DNA from: Hypsibius dujardini | Taxonomy: Eukaryota > Tardigrada > Eutardigrada > Parachela > Hypsibiidae | DNA: 48,611 nt | Direction: 5' to 3' | Assembly (NCBI GenBank): GCA_001579985.1 | Contig: LRSR01012748.1 | Location: 1 to 48,611 of the forward strand | Shown: piece by piece, positions 1-12,109 of the stretch | Layout of the letters: each line of letters starts with the position of its first letter | How positions within the stretch are numbered: the stretch's first letter is position 1 | Notes under the pieces: model-generated | What the model saw: only the letters and a program-made list of their open reading frames with translations | Told to the model about the DNA's origin: nothing | The model's database searches: none | Made by a program: the position numbers and the translations under genes

Positions 1-148
1 GATTGGCACTAGCAGAATCTTCTTTGAAAGTCAGGGGGCGGAGCTATGGGTAATTTCTGAAATGTCACTCTGAAGTGTCCGGTCAGGCTCGAGAATGACC
101 CGTGGCTCCGCCCCCTGAATTCCAAAAAAGATTCCGCTAGTGTTAATC
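1..148. mobile_element. Foldback/MITE-like element, probably cut by the window start
   Basis: The two ends are inverted copies of each other. The left arm begins GATTGGCACTAGCAGAATC, and the reverse complement of the right arm begins GATTAACACTAGCGGAATC. Both arms then run into the core CAGGGGGCGGAGC (left core at about 32-44). Each arm is about 40-45 bp and the spacer is about 55 bp with no coding capacity. The arms match right up to base 1, so the element may start outside the window. The same GGGGGCGGAGC core recurs at 45023-45135 and singly near 40555 and 42788. Confidence 0.65.
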
Positions 149-589
149 GATTTCAAATTGAATTTTAAAAGGGAAAATGGCAAAATCTTTTAAATTTCGC
201 CATTTCTCAAAGTGGAAAATGGAAAGCTCCAGAGTTTCCTCAACTTTGAAATTCTTAATAAAACACATTTTCAAAGCCACACCGATGAAATAAATGTTGA
301 AAAATCATCATAATGATAGCTCTCTTAAACCAAACACAGAAAACACAGGAGACATTATGGTTTGTTGGTTGGAAATCCATTTTCATCTCGTTTCACTCCT
401 GGCAGCAAGTTTTCACCTAGTTCATATCTTCTTACCCAGACCCCGAGCGTGTAATGTGATAGGAGATAGAGCGACTAGTCCTCTAGCTTAGTCGGCTAGC
501 GTGTGTCAGACTCAGTGCCTTAGATTTCGATCAACCATTCATGTATCGTGATTGATTATTGTACATTTTTGTTTCCTCGGTCCCTTCAG
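149..589. other. Upstream or intronic stretch, no exon recognised
   Basis: AT-rich sequence before the first recognised Tudor exon. Short open frames here do not look like protein. The acceptor that ends this stretch (CCCTTCAG at 582-589) opens the exon in the middle of a codon, so this is probably an intron of the Tudor gene whose earlier exons lie outside the window. Confidence 0.4.
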
Positions 590-1191
590 GGAGTGGGTGC
601 AGTCTCAGCCGGTGGCAGTTTTCGCCCACGATTTCTGGTGCCGCGCCATGTGGTTGTCCGATTGCGACGCAAACACCTCCGGCTGCAGCCTGTACCTGGT
701 GGATTTTGGCGGCGAACTGCACAACATTCCCCGGTCAGACTGCAGGCGTCTGGATAAGCGCTTCGGACAGGACCCGGTGGTTGCTGTCATCATGAACTTT
801 AACCTGCCTGGCCGGCCGGACGCAGACACCCTCGCTGATTTAGCTTCGCTCCTGTCCATCGAATCCACCTTGCAGGGCAGAATCACCAGCCACGACTGTG
901 CGGACATCTTCCTGGATTCGCTACCCTACCAGAGAGTGTCGCTGGGCTTACTCCTAGTGCAGCGACGATTGGAACGTGAAGGAACTATGGCTTGTCTGGG
1001 TGTCTGTTTGGCGGCAAACTCCGCCCATGATGTTTACGTGGTGAATGGCACCAAGCAGGAAGCATTCGAGGTGTTTGCGCTCAATCTGGTTTTCCTGTTT
1101 CTCTTTCACTCATTCGTCAGTTCAACGATGGGCCACTCTTCTTCTCTTGTCTGTCTGTCTATTTTTCTGTTTTTCTGTCTGTCTATCTGCC

Positions 1192-1254
<63 letters not shown>

Positions 1255-3149
1255 TGTCTGTCTGTCTGTCTCCTCTCGGCGCAGTCTTGAAGTCACTCTA
1301 CAGCTGCCTGCCTGCCTGTCTGATTGGCTTTCTGCCTGTCATGTCTGTCTGTCTGTCTCTCGGTCTATAGTATCTGTCACGTGACCTGTCTGATAGACTG
1401 ATTATTTTCTGAACGTTTATCTATTCTGCCGAAGTTGTTACTGGTATCTGTTTATTGGGTTGTCTCTCTTTCTCGATCCACTAGTTGATGGATCTGTTCA
1501 TCTCTGTCTGCAACCCCCCCCCCTGCTGTTGGCCGGCTTGATATTTTCTGCTACGGTACTTTACATAACTAATTTGCTTGCGTTTTCCGATCTATTTTCT
1601 TCTCCAGGCATTTCAAGCTGACTTCGAGGTTGAAATGGCTACCTCCGACTTGCCGCCCGACTTGGACCTTTACGCCATCAACGCTGCTCTTTTTACCGAT
1701 GGCCGCTTCTACCGCTGCACCACCACTGCCATCTATCGGGACGGAAAGTTCACCGTTCAGCTTGTCGATTTCGGTAACATCTTTACCACAACCGCCGACC
1801 AGCTCCGCGGACTCACCGAGGAACTGGCCACGGCTGATCTCCTTCCGGATATAATCCGTGTGAGTGGTGTCCCGCTCGCCAAGGCAGAAGACCCCGCCGT
1901 GGTGGAGGAACTCAAGACCCTCTGTGACAAGTTGTGCCTTTATGAGCCGATCGACGCGGAGGAGCAAGAGGAAGATGGTGCACCTCGAGAGTGCCGTGTG
2001 TGGGATGAACACGGCAGGGCTGTATTGACGGGCAATTTCGAATCTGTTTGCCGGTTCCGCACTTCCGGACTGCGATACAAGGAAGACTACCAAGTGGGTC
2101 AGAAGCTTGCGGTCTTTGTGAGCTATGCGATGAGTCCAGAGTTCATCTTCCTCACCAAACGGTTTGTACAATCGCCTGTTTATTTGCCTGAGTTTTCAAT
2201 TTTCATCTATCTGCCTTGTCTGTCTGTGTGTCTATCTGTTTGTGTGTCTGTGTGTCTGTGTGTCTGACTGCCTATCTGTCTGTCTGACTGCCTACCTGTC
2301 TGTCTGACTGCCTATCTGTCTGTCTGTCTGTCTGTCTGTCTTCTGTCTGTCTCTATCACCGTGTTATCTTTTTTAGGTGTGTGACTGACATGACCGTGGT
2401 ATCGGGTATGTAATATATATATGGGCGGTGACAGGTCTCTTTGGAAATCATTTTTGTAGCTGATTGCCTTTCTCTGAATGGGCGAGACTGTTTGAGTGTT
2501 AATATTTTTTCGATTCTTGTGTTTGACTAGATCCGTCACTGATGGAACTGCAGGTCGGACTCCAAAAACGCTGCCCCGAGATGCCGGAACTGGCTTGTTT
2601 CCCGCCGGAAGGAACGGTCGTATGTGCCCGCTACGCGGAAGGTTGGTCTTCCTTATTATAGTGCCGAATTTGGTTCTGAAGAGTTTGCACACATTCTTTC
2701 AAGACATCGATCTGACGTACTCAATAATCGACTCGAGAAAAAGTTCGCTAATAACAGTAGATTTTAATCGAATCAGGGTTTTAGGAGGGCTGAAAATTTT
2801 GCGATTTTTGACTTATTTTTGTATTTCTTCCTGTAGATGGCTGCTGGTACCGTGGTCTCATTCTCGACTTCACCAAGACCGAACACAAGCAGGCAAACGT
2901 GTTCTTCATCGACTTTGGCAATGAGAATCCAGTCCCACTAGCAGACCTGCGAGGAATGACCCAGGAGTTTTTCGACTACCCAATGACGGTGCTTCAAGCA
3001 CAAGTTGCAGGTTAGGCGCTCTTTTTTGCCAATGCTAGAATTTCTTTCAGCTCGCGGTACCATTGTTCTGCCTGTTTACTTACCTCTCCAAGTTATCGCG
3101 TGTGTTCTATTTGACGGAGCTGTATTACCTTCCGTTGGTCTGTCTATCC

Positions 3150-3200
<51 letters not shown>

Positions 3201-3501
3201 GTCCCTGTCTGTAATGCTCTTTGAGTCCGGAAACCCCGTTCTATTTATGCCCCCGTTTTTCGTGTGTTTTTTTTCAGGCTTGGATCACTCTGCCGGTTAT
3301 ACTGACGCGGAAATAGCCGGTGTTTGGGACATTCTCAAGAACTGCAGGTGCACCTTCACGATCCGGTTCTTCGAGAAGTTTTTGGCGGTGGGTACGCTGA
3401 TGCTGGATGATTGGGGTCCGTCGCCGCTGGAGGAGGTCTTGGTGCGTCTACATGTGCTCCCTGCTCAACGAGTGATCATCCAAAACTTTGATGACCATTA
3501 G
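590..3501 (+). CDS. Multi-Tudor-domain protein, 5' partial (3' six exons)
   Basis: Exons 590-1070, 1608-2161, 2377-2405, 2531-2641, 2837-3010 and 3278-3501 join in one frame to 523 residues plus TAG; the first base completes a codon from an unseen exon. Three Tudor cores are visible: SLYLVDFGGE (exon 1), FTVQLVDFGN (exon 2), and a third split over exons 4-5 (VVCARYAE, DGCWYRGLILDF, VFFIDFGNEN). Regions between them look like the SN-like part of extended Tudor domains. Tudor domains of this kind bind methylated arginine, typically on PIWI proteins in germ granules. Cores 2 and 3 keep the Asn after the FG turn, but core 1 has Gly there and may not bind. The 29-nt third exon is needed to restore frame. 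The first donor (GAG then GTGTTT) is weak, and 1071-1607 carries a CTGT array. A possible poly(A) signal AATAAA lies near 4070. A paralogue lies at 14188-15462. TDRD family membership is likely; the exact orthologue is not resolved. Confidence 0.8.
1148..1360 (+). repeat. (CTGT)n microsatellite in Tudor-gene intron
   Basis: Imperfect CTGT tetranucleotide tract in the intron 1071-1607, purest around 1190-1275, with CTGC variants towards the end. On the sense strand of the host gene it reads CTGT. Open frames through it are repeat artefacts. Confidence 0.9.
2216..2355 (+). repeat. (CTGT)n microsatellite upstream of the micro-exon
   Basis: CTGT tract with CTGA and GTGT variants filling most of the intron 2162-2376. 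It lies just before the acceptor of the 29-nt exon at 2377-2405. Sense-strand orientation is CTGT. Confidence 0.9.
3139..3212 (+). repeat. (CTGT)n microsatellite in last Tudor-gene intron
   Basis: Nearly pure CTGT tract in the intron 3011-3277 ahead of the final exon. Sense-strand orientation is again CTGT. Confidence 0.9.
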
Positions 3502-4319
3502 TGATTTCAAGCAGTGGCTTAGCTTCCAAATACCTTGTTTTAACGTTGCTCGGCGTGCATGCGCTGCAGTTAGCGTTTTGACATTTTATACGGCTGTGTG
3601 CTCCCGCTCTTGGCCTAATTCTTTTGTTTTATCTCCCCGTTGAGGGTTATGCCCTTCTTTGCTCCCTGTAGCTGAGGCCTTCCTGTGGTTAGGGTATCTG
3701 AAAGAGCTTCAGTTTGGCCACTCGTTAACGCCCCCTTTTTCGGTGCTGTTGAAAATATGTTACATGTTTTGTCAGTTACTACACACGCTGGCACACAGAC
3801 AGACATATAGGCATACAGACAGACAGACAGACAGACACACAGACACACAGACACACAGACCTACTTTCGCACAAATTGATTATGACTTCCTTGCCTTTTT
3901 CGGCCATGTTGAAGTCCAGGGTACTACATGGCTTCCTGAACCGAATAAGAGAACGATTCCGTAGCAGAGCTCAGCGTAGGACAGGGCGACGTGGAATAGA
4001 AGAAAGGGATGCTTCTGTTTCCACTGACTGAACACGGTCAAATTGTACGAGTACATGTTTTGACCAAGTAATAAAATTCAAAACAGTTCAATCAAGCATG
4101 ACTAAGTTTCTCTATTTTCGTTACCAATCTCGCTGTCTGTTGCCGTTTCCGCTGTTCCTTCGCTGTCTTCTCATCCATTACCAGCGACCTCCGAACGGTC
4201 TCCCGCACTTCAATTTCCTCCCCCAGAATCCGCTCTGACCGCAAGAATGGTCGTCTCAAACATCCTCACAGCTTTCCTAAACGGCACCGGACGCCAGAAA
4301 GCACTCAGCACGTCCACTT
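3502..4319. other. 3' flank of the Tudor gene with a (CAGA)n tract
   Basis: No coding region recognised. A CAGACAGA/CACAGA tract lies at about 3794-3866 and AATAAA lies near 4070, which could end the Tudor transcript. The small open frames here do not resemble proteins. Confidence 0.4.
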
Positions 4320-4589
4320 CCGGGTACGAGGGAAGGGTCCTAGAATGGGCCATTTGACTTTCCGTACCTTGGAATGAGCCACCCGGGTGGCAGGGGGCGC
4401 TCTGTCGCAAACTTATCGAAAACTGATGAGTCACTGCACAGACAGCGACCTCTATAGTGAGCTTTTTCCAACCGTCCCTAGGACCTTGGTGTTAGCCAAA
4501 ACCTGTCTGGAAATTCGAATTCCAGGGTGGCCCATTCTAGGGTACGCAAGAGTCAAGTGGCCCATTTCAGGACTCCTTCCTCGTACCGT
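4320..4589. mobile_element. 270-bp foldback element with long terminal inverted repeats
   Basis: The left arm starts CGGGTACGAGGGAAGGGTCC. The reverse complement of the right end starts CGGTACGAGGAAGGAGTCC. Both continue through GAATGGGCCA(C/T)TTGACT and then a second block like GGAATGGGCCACCC, so each arm is about 70 bp. The centre holds GGGTGGCAGGGGGCGCTCTG and ACAGACAGCGACCTCTA. No transposase is present, so the element would be non-autonomous. A relative with an amplified centre lies at 18066-18375. Confidence 0.7.
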
Positions 4590-5764
4590 GCATTGGCGTA
4601 CCACGTCTCCGTCACTGAGTACGGCTCGATGAAACGCGGTTCCTTTTCCATCGAGATATGCCGGGCCTCCCGGTGGTATTTCGGTAAGGCGATGGCTGAA
4701 GTCGGATGATGGTTCAAATCCGTCAGTTCTGATGCAGCACTTTCTTCAGAGCTTTAAAATTTAATGGCGGAAGGGAAGAATAATTTTGGTGTGTATTGGT
4801 AAATTGGAAAGTTCTAATAATTTTTTTTCTGGTATACCTGATTAACTGTACCTATGAAGTAAATACTTCTCGCTTTGTTGTTTTCCATATTCCTCTTTTT
4901 GATTTATTTAATGGGATTACTAGTGTACAGAAGGGCCTCTGTTTAGCAATTTTAGGTAAATTGTTAACCTCTTATTCAGTCGCTTGCCAGATATTTTCTG
5001 GAAATTTTTAACGAGATAGCAGATCTATTAAAATTCCATTCCTTGACTACTCCTAAACCATTCTTAGGATACGCCAAAAAACAATAGATTAGACACAGCC
5101 GGAACAATTCCTTTGAATGGATTAGACATGCTTCAGACACATACCGGGCAATGATTGGGACACTTCCCTAATCGTGGAGTAGTAGTGATAGTAATAGTGA
5201 TTGTCCACAGTAGTATGTAGATCTTAGTTTTCCCATTTTTTCTGGAGTCTTTGTCCACATCCGATGAGTGCTATTCCATCAACCGCTACACATACAACCA
5301 CAATTACGCGTATTTGGAAATCGTACTACTTGAACAAAGTCGGGTTGACGAAACCGACAAAGGTGTGGGGAAAGGCGTGCAAGTACGGAACTAGGCAACG
5401 GAGGATTGGAATACCCCAACATGGCCAACCAAGGTAAATAAAAATTTTTGTTGTCATATTTGAATTCAAGCAGATTTTCGAAGTTTTTAATAGCATGGAT
5501 GATTGATATCACTGTACTAGTTAGTACCTTTTATTTTCAAATTATAATTAGAATTGAACATGTTATATAGTAGTCTTGGTTGATGGCTGGTACTTTTAAA
5601 TACATATTTTGGTCAAAATGTGAATGTTTATTTCGTTCCGATCTATTGAACGCTAATATACAATTAAGTCGAATGCTACTGTAATATAAAAATAACACAA
5701 GCACTAGTTCAATTACTGTGATTCTGGCGGCGTCCGAAAGCGATATTCCGACCAGGAGAAATAC
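4590..5764. other. Intergenic, nothing recognised
   Basis: AT-rich sequence with no protein-like open frame, splice pattern or RNA gene I can support. A T-arm-like string near 4707-4723 has no matching acceptor stem upstream and was rejected as a tRNA. Confidence 0.35.
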
Positions 5765-6440
5765 CGATTTAACCAATATCTCGTTCCCTGATTTATTTAG
5801 GCAGAAGGAAAAGGAAGCCGCTGCTAAGAAGAGAGCTGAAAGAGCGGTAAAGAAAGGCGTTGCAACACAAGTAGAGTCAGACATTAAAATTGTGCAGCTA
5901 ATTGAAGCGGAGGAAGAGAAAGATCCAACAAATAATCTGTAAATCACTATAGAGGAGGGTGGGGCTGGAATAGAACAAGAAATGGAGGCAGCATGACCAT
6001 GATTGACGCGCAGGCATTGGGTGTTTTACTGCAGGGGTTGCAAGCCGCCTAAAATAAAAATGTTTGCGCGGGTAATTTGCCTGTCTTTGGTGGCCAACCA
6101 CATGAAGAAGCAGCAAGCTTTTTTCGTAAATATGAGGCTTGTGCAGTAGCTCGAAGGTTGGACGACAAAGTACAGAATATTGGGATGGCTTTTCCGAAAA
6201 ACCCCATGATTTAGCTTGACGCTAACCCGAATAAACCCTGGAACGATTAAGAAGCCGAATGTTTGAAAGTTTTTGGAAAATCGAGAATAGATTAGGATTT
6301 GACTGGTGAAACTGGCCGCATTCTTGTACAGGAGGAGCCGGTATCGTACGTGTACCATCAAATAGCCTTCATAAATTCTACAAACCAAAACGCTATCGAG
6401 GCGGATAGGGTAACTCGATTGTTAGGTATGCTTGTATACC
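5765..6440 (+). pseudogene. Decayed LTR-retrotransposon gag-like segment
   Basis: Three short stretches in changing plus-strand frames resemble Ty3/BEL-type gag proteins. The first is a Lys/Glu/Ala-rich coiled segment at 5790-5935. The second, near 6080-6190, is FGGQPHEEAASFFRKYEACA, the typical 'sG.p.ed...Fl..fe..A' block. The third, near 6330-6420, is EPVSYVYHQIAFIN followed by RVTRLLGML, like the 'ESV..Y......LC' and 'LlrGL' blocks. Stop codons and frameshifts separate them. No reverse transcriptase or LTRs were found nearby. The call rests on pattern memory only. Confidence 0.4.
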
Positions 6441-7889
6441 ATCTAATTTGAAGGCTAGTTTTATAAAACACATGTGTCGCGTCTAACTACATGATTGAGT
6501 AACTATTATCATTAGTAGTCCACTATGTCTTAATCGTCGTCTTCCATTAGCCACTTTCTTTGTTTTTCCATTGACCTTTGACCACCTTGTTTTTCTCTTG
6601 TCTCTTGTCTTCTGTACTATATAATCTGTTGGTGTAGTGTATGTTTGGTCAGTACAACCAGTAATAACATTCTTTCCGTTTGTGCTCGCTACACATGCTC
6701 CAAAGTGTTGACGTTTTTAGAGAGAAGCTTTAAAATATCCAACGTAAAAGAAGGTATCATCAGAAAACGATGTTTGATGGACCATTAAATATAGGCAGCT
6801 GACTGAAATTTCATAGGCATCCCTCCATAAGTGGTGTTTGGGAGTGCTAATGCGGATGCTTATCCTCATCAAGCTTTCATGACTGCTCAGGCGACAATCA
6901 ATCCAAGACAGGCATCGTTAGCCGCCACATGGCCGGGGGTCTGAGTTTTAACGCGGTTTAGTTGCTAGATAGTTCATCTGGATTGTCCGAACAAACAAAT
7001 CATTCTTTGGACTTGGCAATTAAGCTAGAGCTCCTGACGGCGTATGCAAAATACCGCATACACAGACCAGTTGACCGATCAAGTGAACCAGACAATGAAA
7101 TTAGCAAATCAAGAGAAAGAGATTCAATAGCTGAAAGAAAAGAGACAGCAGTTAATCAAGCGACAGGAAAAGATGTCCCTACCAGTCCGAATAATTCAAC
7201 GAAACCAGAACGTTAGACAGAACGACAGAATAAAAACGTCGCACCAGATAGCTGCTCATGTCGCCGCTGGTTACAACCGGGTCATATCGTGTGCTTCTAA
7301 AGGTCAGAGCAACAAGGTGATTATCAATTCAGCCATAACCAGAATAAAGATCTGCGCCGCAACGCCTCCTTTAATCAATCAATTATGACTCGAAACAAAT
7401 TTTCCGCCGATGGTCCATGCCAGACGGATTTCAGAGATTGTTATCATACCAAGGGCAAGCAACAGTACCATATGCTACAATTTATTTTACATCGCCACAG
7501 TACTCGAAACGTACGGAAATTGAAGCCGTGCTGGTAGTTGGTTATGCGTTTGTCACTGGTCCGATCGCAGAAAAACCAACTTTTGACAAAACTGCTGTTG
7601 TCAGCCGTAAAGAGGAGCTCGACGGTTTCGTCTGTCGTGGCTGAGTATAAAGGAATCTAAAGTGTGGCAGTCGTAATACACGGCTTTAAGACCACCGTCC
7701 GTGACCAGCCATTACGGCCATACCAGTCTTACTATAGGGAAAACATTCAATCTTGCAAAAAATCTCGCGAAATTTGCGTGAGTTCTTCCCAGTTTCAAAT
7801 CGTTATCATTTTAGAACCAGACGGCTATGTTGCAATTTGTTGCATTTTCAGTGAGTAAAAGCAGATAATGCATGAGATTAACCTATATT
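6441..7889. other. Gene-poor stretch, possible further transposon debris
   Basis: Several open frames of 60-85 codons occur, for example 6962-7216, rich in Ser/Glu/Arg, but none is recognisable. It lies between the gag-like remnant and the polymerase relic, so more decayed mobile DNA is likely. No splice-linked model could be built. Confidence 0.3.
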
Positions 7890-10060
7890 TCAACCAAAAT
7901 TATTATAGTCAGATCACTACGAAAACCGGTTTCTATATGTCCTCAAAAATATGCGAGTATTGCCTGAAACCATACGCAAAAATGGATCGTTGTAAAGATT
8001 TTTTGCAGTAAATATCACTGATACGCTAATGAATGTGAAAAAAAGAGCAGATCAAGTGCAAAAAATGCTTGCGCATTTTCATCAGTAAGAGGTGTTTTGA
8101 TATTTACAAATAATAAAAAAAAACTATAAATCGCTGCGTGATCTCATTTTCGAATGTAAGGGTTGTCATTGCTTCGTGAATGATTCAGGGTCGATGGAGG
8201 TCACATGAGTGTAGCACTTTCTTCTGTCAGACATGCAAGGACTTGTGAAAAAAGAAGACCATCGTTGCAAGATGCAAATCACGGAAGCCATTCCGATTGA
8301 AAAAAAATCCAAAATACGTCTTGAACCATGAAACCTACTTTGAAAAAAACAATGTCTATATAATCAATTTTTTTGTAGCGCGGTACGCAAATGTTGTGTT
8401 TTGCACCTGACAATCAACCAATGACTGTCAAATTTATTGCGACTAAGGTTATTGTTTTTAGCGTTTTAATAAAAAAAAACAAAATCAACCTACCTTTTTC
8501 AGGCGTCGGTCAGTTTGTGAGTAAGAAATGAACACGGTAAAAACATTTCTCGTTTGGCAAGCGGAGTAGAACGAAAAGAAAAAAAGTATATTGAATTCTA
8601 GAAAAAAGCTCGTCACTTATTGTTTCATTGACGTAACGGCCCTGAGCTTTTGTACTGCGAAGTTTCGTGAGAATGTTTTAAAAATTACTAGCATCGATTG
8701 TTTTTGTGAAGTCTTAATTGCGTCAGCTTGTCGTCGTTTTTACACAATTTATCTGTTGCATCGTTGGGATGCTGATTCATTTTGGTCAATAGATAACAGA
8801 TCAATTCTCTTTTTGTCCTTGGGAATGAGCAGCGCACTAGCACAGTTTTGGACTACAACGGTTGCAGTTTTCATGGGCATCCCGTCTGCATCCTCCAAAA
8901 CGGTCGCGTGTCTTTCCGGATTCTGAAATGCCAGAAACTTTCGAGGAGACAAAGCGGCGGCGGAATTACCTGCAAAATTGCGGGGAGAATGTCATTGATC
9001 AGTGGTCTTGCGAGTAGCGAGTAGCGAGTAGCATGAAAAGAAGAAAGAGGACGAGAAATTCAGGATTTTTTGGCTTGTACCAGCAACAAACAAATCCTTT
9101 ATCGAAAAGTTGCATTCAAGGGCTGGTTGGGTAAACGTTTCAACTTTCAACTTCGAATGCAAAAAAACCAAAAAGTCAATCATTTGGAATCAATCATTGT
9201 ACCCGGCGGTGTGTGAGAAGGACGGGATTGTCCTGGGGCACCCAAAGATCATCCTGTCAGTTTTCGAGACATCAGCTTCTACAATGGGTTCGGCAAATGC
9301 GAAATTCTTTCACAACACCAAAACTGTTTTTCAATTCTATCATTGACAATCAACGGCAAACTTGTTTTCTTCCTTTGCAGCAAGTGCCCACTTGAATGTC
9401 AGGGGTACGGTTTCCATTCAGATGAGCAGCGTGCGCTCAGTGGTACATTCTGTTCCTCTGAATTATTTTTTTCTCTTCAGTCTGGCTATAAATTTTCCGA
9501 GTTCGAAGAGATTTGGCATTAAAAACAGACACGGCTCGGACTGTATACTGATCACATCTACTGTTTTATGAAAAAAAAAACTGAGGCATCAGGTTAGCCT
9601 GCGTGGTGCAAGGATAATGACAAAACGGTAACGTCAAACAGATTCGTGACACAGAGAGTTACATTTAAGATGTTTCAAAAATAAAAAAAATCCAGGTCTG
9701 CGAGCATGTGCCCAGCTGATTCTCGTCAATTTTTGGGGTCGATTAGGCATTTGGGACGATCTCAAAAAACCAATTTCATTTACAATGCGAATGAGTACTA
9801 CGATCTGCTGAATTCGAAATCGAAAAAAGTTCTTCACGTTCTTGTGGTGACAAAAAACTCATTATGGTGACCCATTCGGCTGCGAAGGGCTACAATGAGG
9901 GCAACCCAACAAACAATTTTGGAGTTGCAGCGATTGTAACTTTCCATGCTCTTCTGCGCCTACGGTGTATCCTGCGCAAATTGAATATTTGGACCTTGTA
10001 CTGTGACACCAATTCCACCACTTTCCTGACTCTAAAACGCTATTAAAAAATGTAGGACGG
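7890..10060 (+). pseudogene. Relic of a protein-primed type DNA polymerase B (Polinton/Maverick-like)
   Basis: Motifs typical of Polinton/Maverick-type PolB occur in the correct order on the plus strand, but in shifting frames with stops. They are: Cys-pair blocks CEYCLKPY (near 7952) and CKKCLRIF (near 8057); HRCKMQ (near 8262); DYNGCSFHGHP (8851-8883), where the family has 'FnGC.fHG.p.C'; FHSDEQRALSGTF (near 9410) followed by EEIWH (near 9512), like 'HsdeERal.GTW...EvWHf'; NPGLRACAQLILVNFWGRLG (9689-9748), the palm block with Asn-Ser-Phe-Trp in the family; and TLYCDTNS (9993-10016), the YxDTDS catalytic block with its second Asp replaced by Asn. This polymerase copies such elements from a terminal protein primer. 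The many breaks and the altered catalytic Asp mean it is dead. Similar polymerases occur in adintovirus-like elements, so the exact source is open. Confidence 0.7.
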
Positions 10061-12109
10061 CGATGAAAATGTGAAAAAAACTAAAGAAAAAATTTGCAAC
10101 GCAAAATAAAAGTGAAGTGTTTCGTGCACCGAATTCAATCCAATTCGATATAAATCGATCCTTCTTGAACTCAGGACATCCTCGACAGCGGTGATCAAAG
10201 AGGGAACAATTTCATAAAGATAAATATATGATCAGAAGAAAAAACCTGAAATACTCAAAAATGGTATTAAAAAGCTGTATCACCCATGAGACTCACGAAC
10301 CAAACAACAGTCCGCATCAGCAATTATACGCTGCCTTCCGCAGCTCGTTTAACGTTTATTCTCATGACCTTTTTAGTACTCGTCCTAACGTTTCGCTGTT
10401 TGTGTACTCTGAATCTAATGAAAAATGCTATGAAAAGATGTACCGCTGAAAAGTATTGAAATTTGCCATTGCTATTGCCACTGGCAATCGACAAACAGGC
10501 TAAGAAACGAATATAAAAACAAATGGACATACAAAGAAACAAACATAAACAGACAAACAAACAGAAAACAAAACAGTAGGAAAAGGAGAGTTCTCCTACA
10601 TTTCTACAATATCATAAAACCCCTAGAAACCATGTAACATACTCTGTGTGTACGGCATCTAAACAAGCTGCTCCCACATTGAAAAGAAGAGTTCTGCCAT
10701 TTGAAGAAAAAGGAAAAACCCCAAAAACCTATGTAAAACCATAACGAATTGATCCACCATCACTTTTCAAATTATTAAAGATCGTCATTCAGAATTCAAA
10801 TTTAAAGATATCCATAAAGTGTAACACAGACATACGAGAAAACAGGCAGCAGATAGAGCGAACAACGAGTACTAAAATACTGAAACTCCCTTGATTCAGT
10901 AGCTAAACAAATCATCATTGAACCGGTACAACTAAATTATCTTGTGAAAAAACAATGGACTAATCCATCAAAAAAAATCTTGATGGAATATTCCGTTAAA
11001 AACAGGATATGAAGCTGGATATGAAGCTTAACAATCAATCAACCAATCGATTATAACTCAAACAATAAAGTATTTTGACAATCAATCAATCAATCGAACG
11101 ATCAAAACCATTATTTTTCGTAACGAGCTTCACGTAACCAGTTCGAAGATTCCGAGCCAACGCTTGGTATAGGTTAGACTTTCTGGTGTGTATTTTCATG
11201 AAAAAACTGTGAAGCCTTCCAGCTTACTATTTTCATGAGTTGAAGAAGTGACAGATCAATCTCAATGAGCTCGGTGACTTCCTGCGAACGCAAGTTCTCT
11301 GAGCCGTGCCCCATTCAATTGACCATTTTCTGAACCCATCACACATACCTTTGGGAAATTCAAATCAGCAGGAATAGTGCTGCTCCTTGATCCTCTTAGA
11401 TTGGTGGTGTAAATGGGAGATTCGAAAGGTTGATGCAATGCCACATTGCCTCAATTTGTTGCTTCAAGGAGTGAACTTTAACTGCGACTCGAGCATGCGC
11501 ATGTGTCTAGGAAACCGCATGGCAAAGCGGACTAAATCAATACCACTTTCCTGGCCCACCGTTGAATTAAAAGTTTGTGGCCCGTGTCGGAACCAGAATT
11601 TGACCCCCAATTTGACCCAAACTCCATAAATTCAGTCGTAACCACACCTGTCAAATTTACAGAAAACACTTATTTTTAGTTAAAACCAGTTTCTTCTACA
11701 TAGATAAGACTTTGCATCAACAATTTTTCTGGTATAAAATCGTCAAAAAGTACAGTTGTGAAAATAATTTTATTCGCATCGCTAGAAAATGAGACTGAAA
11801 TAAATTTAGTAAATCAATTTCCGTTTTCCTTGGAATTGGTTCTTTATGTTTTTGCGCAAGACAACAAATAAACAACATTTTCATACTTAACTCCATAATT
11901 TCCAAATCAATAAAATAATGATTTACGGATCTCACTTGCGATGTGTATCAAGCATGAATGTTTGAGACATTTATCGATCCCATTTTTTGCCCGTTTCCTT
12001 CATTTTAAGCAAATTAAAAAATAAAAACTATATACAGGCGCAAGAATTTTTGGGAATTCTTGTGGCATGGCTTATCAAAGTGCTGTACATAATTAAGTAC
12101 GGCTGGAAA
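10061..12109. other. AT-rich stretch between polymerase and ATPase relics
   Basis: About 60-65% A+T by eye. It has CAATCAATCAAT-type strings near 11030-11095 and small open frames without recognisable domains. It lies between two relics of the kind carried by one Polinton-type element, so it may be the interior of that element. No capsid, integrase or protease motif could be identified. Confidence 0.3.

Noticed and set aside
4690-4735. tRNA-like T arm (GATGGTTCAAATCCGTC)
   Set aside because: The five-base stem and seven-base loop fit, but no matching acceptor stem, D arm or anticodon arm lies upstream at the right distance.
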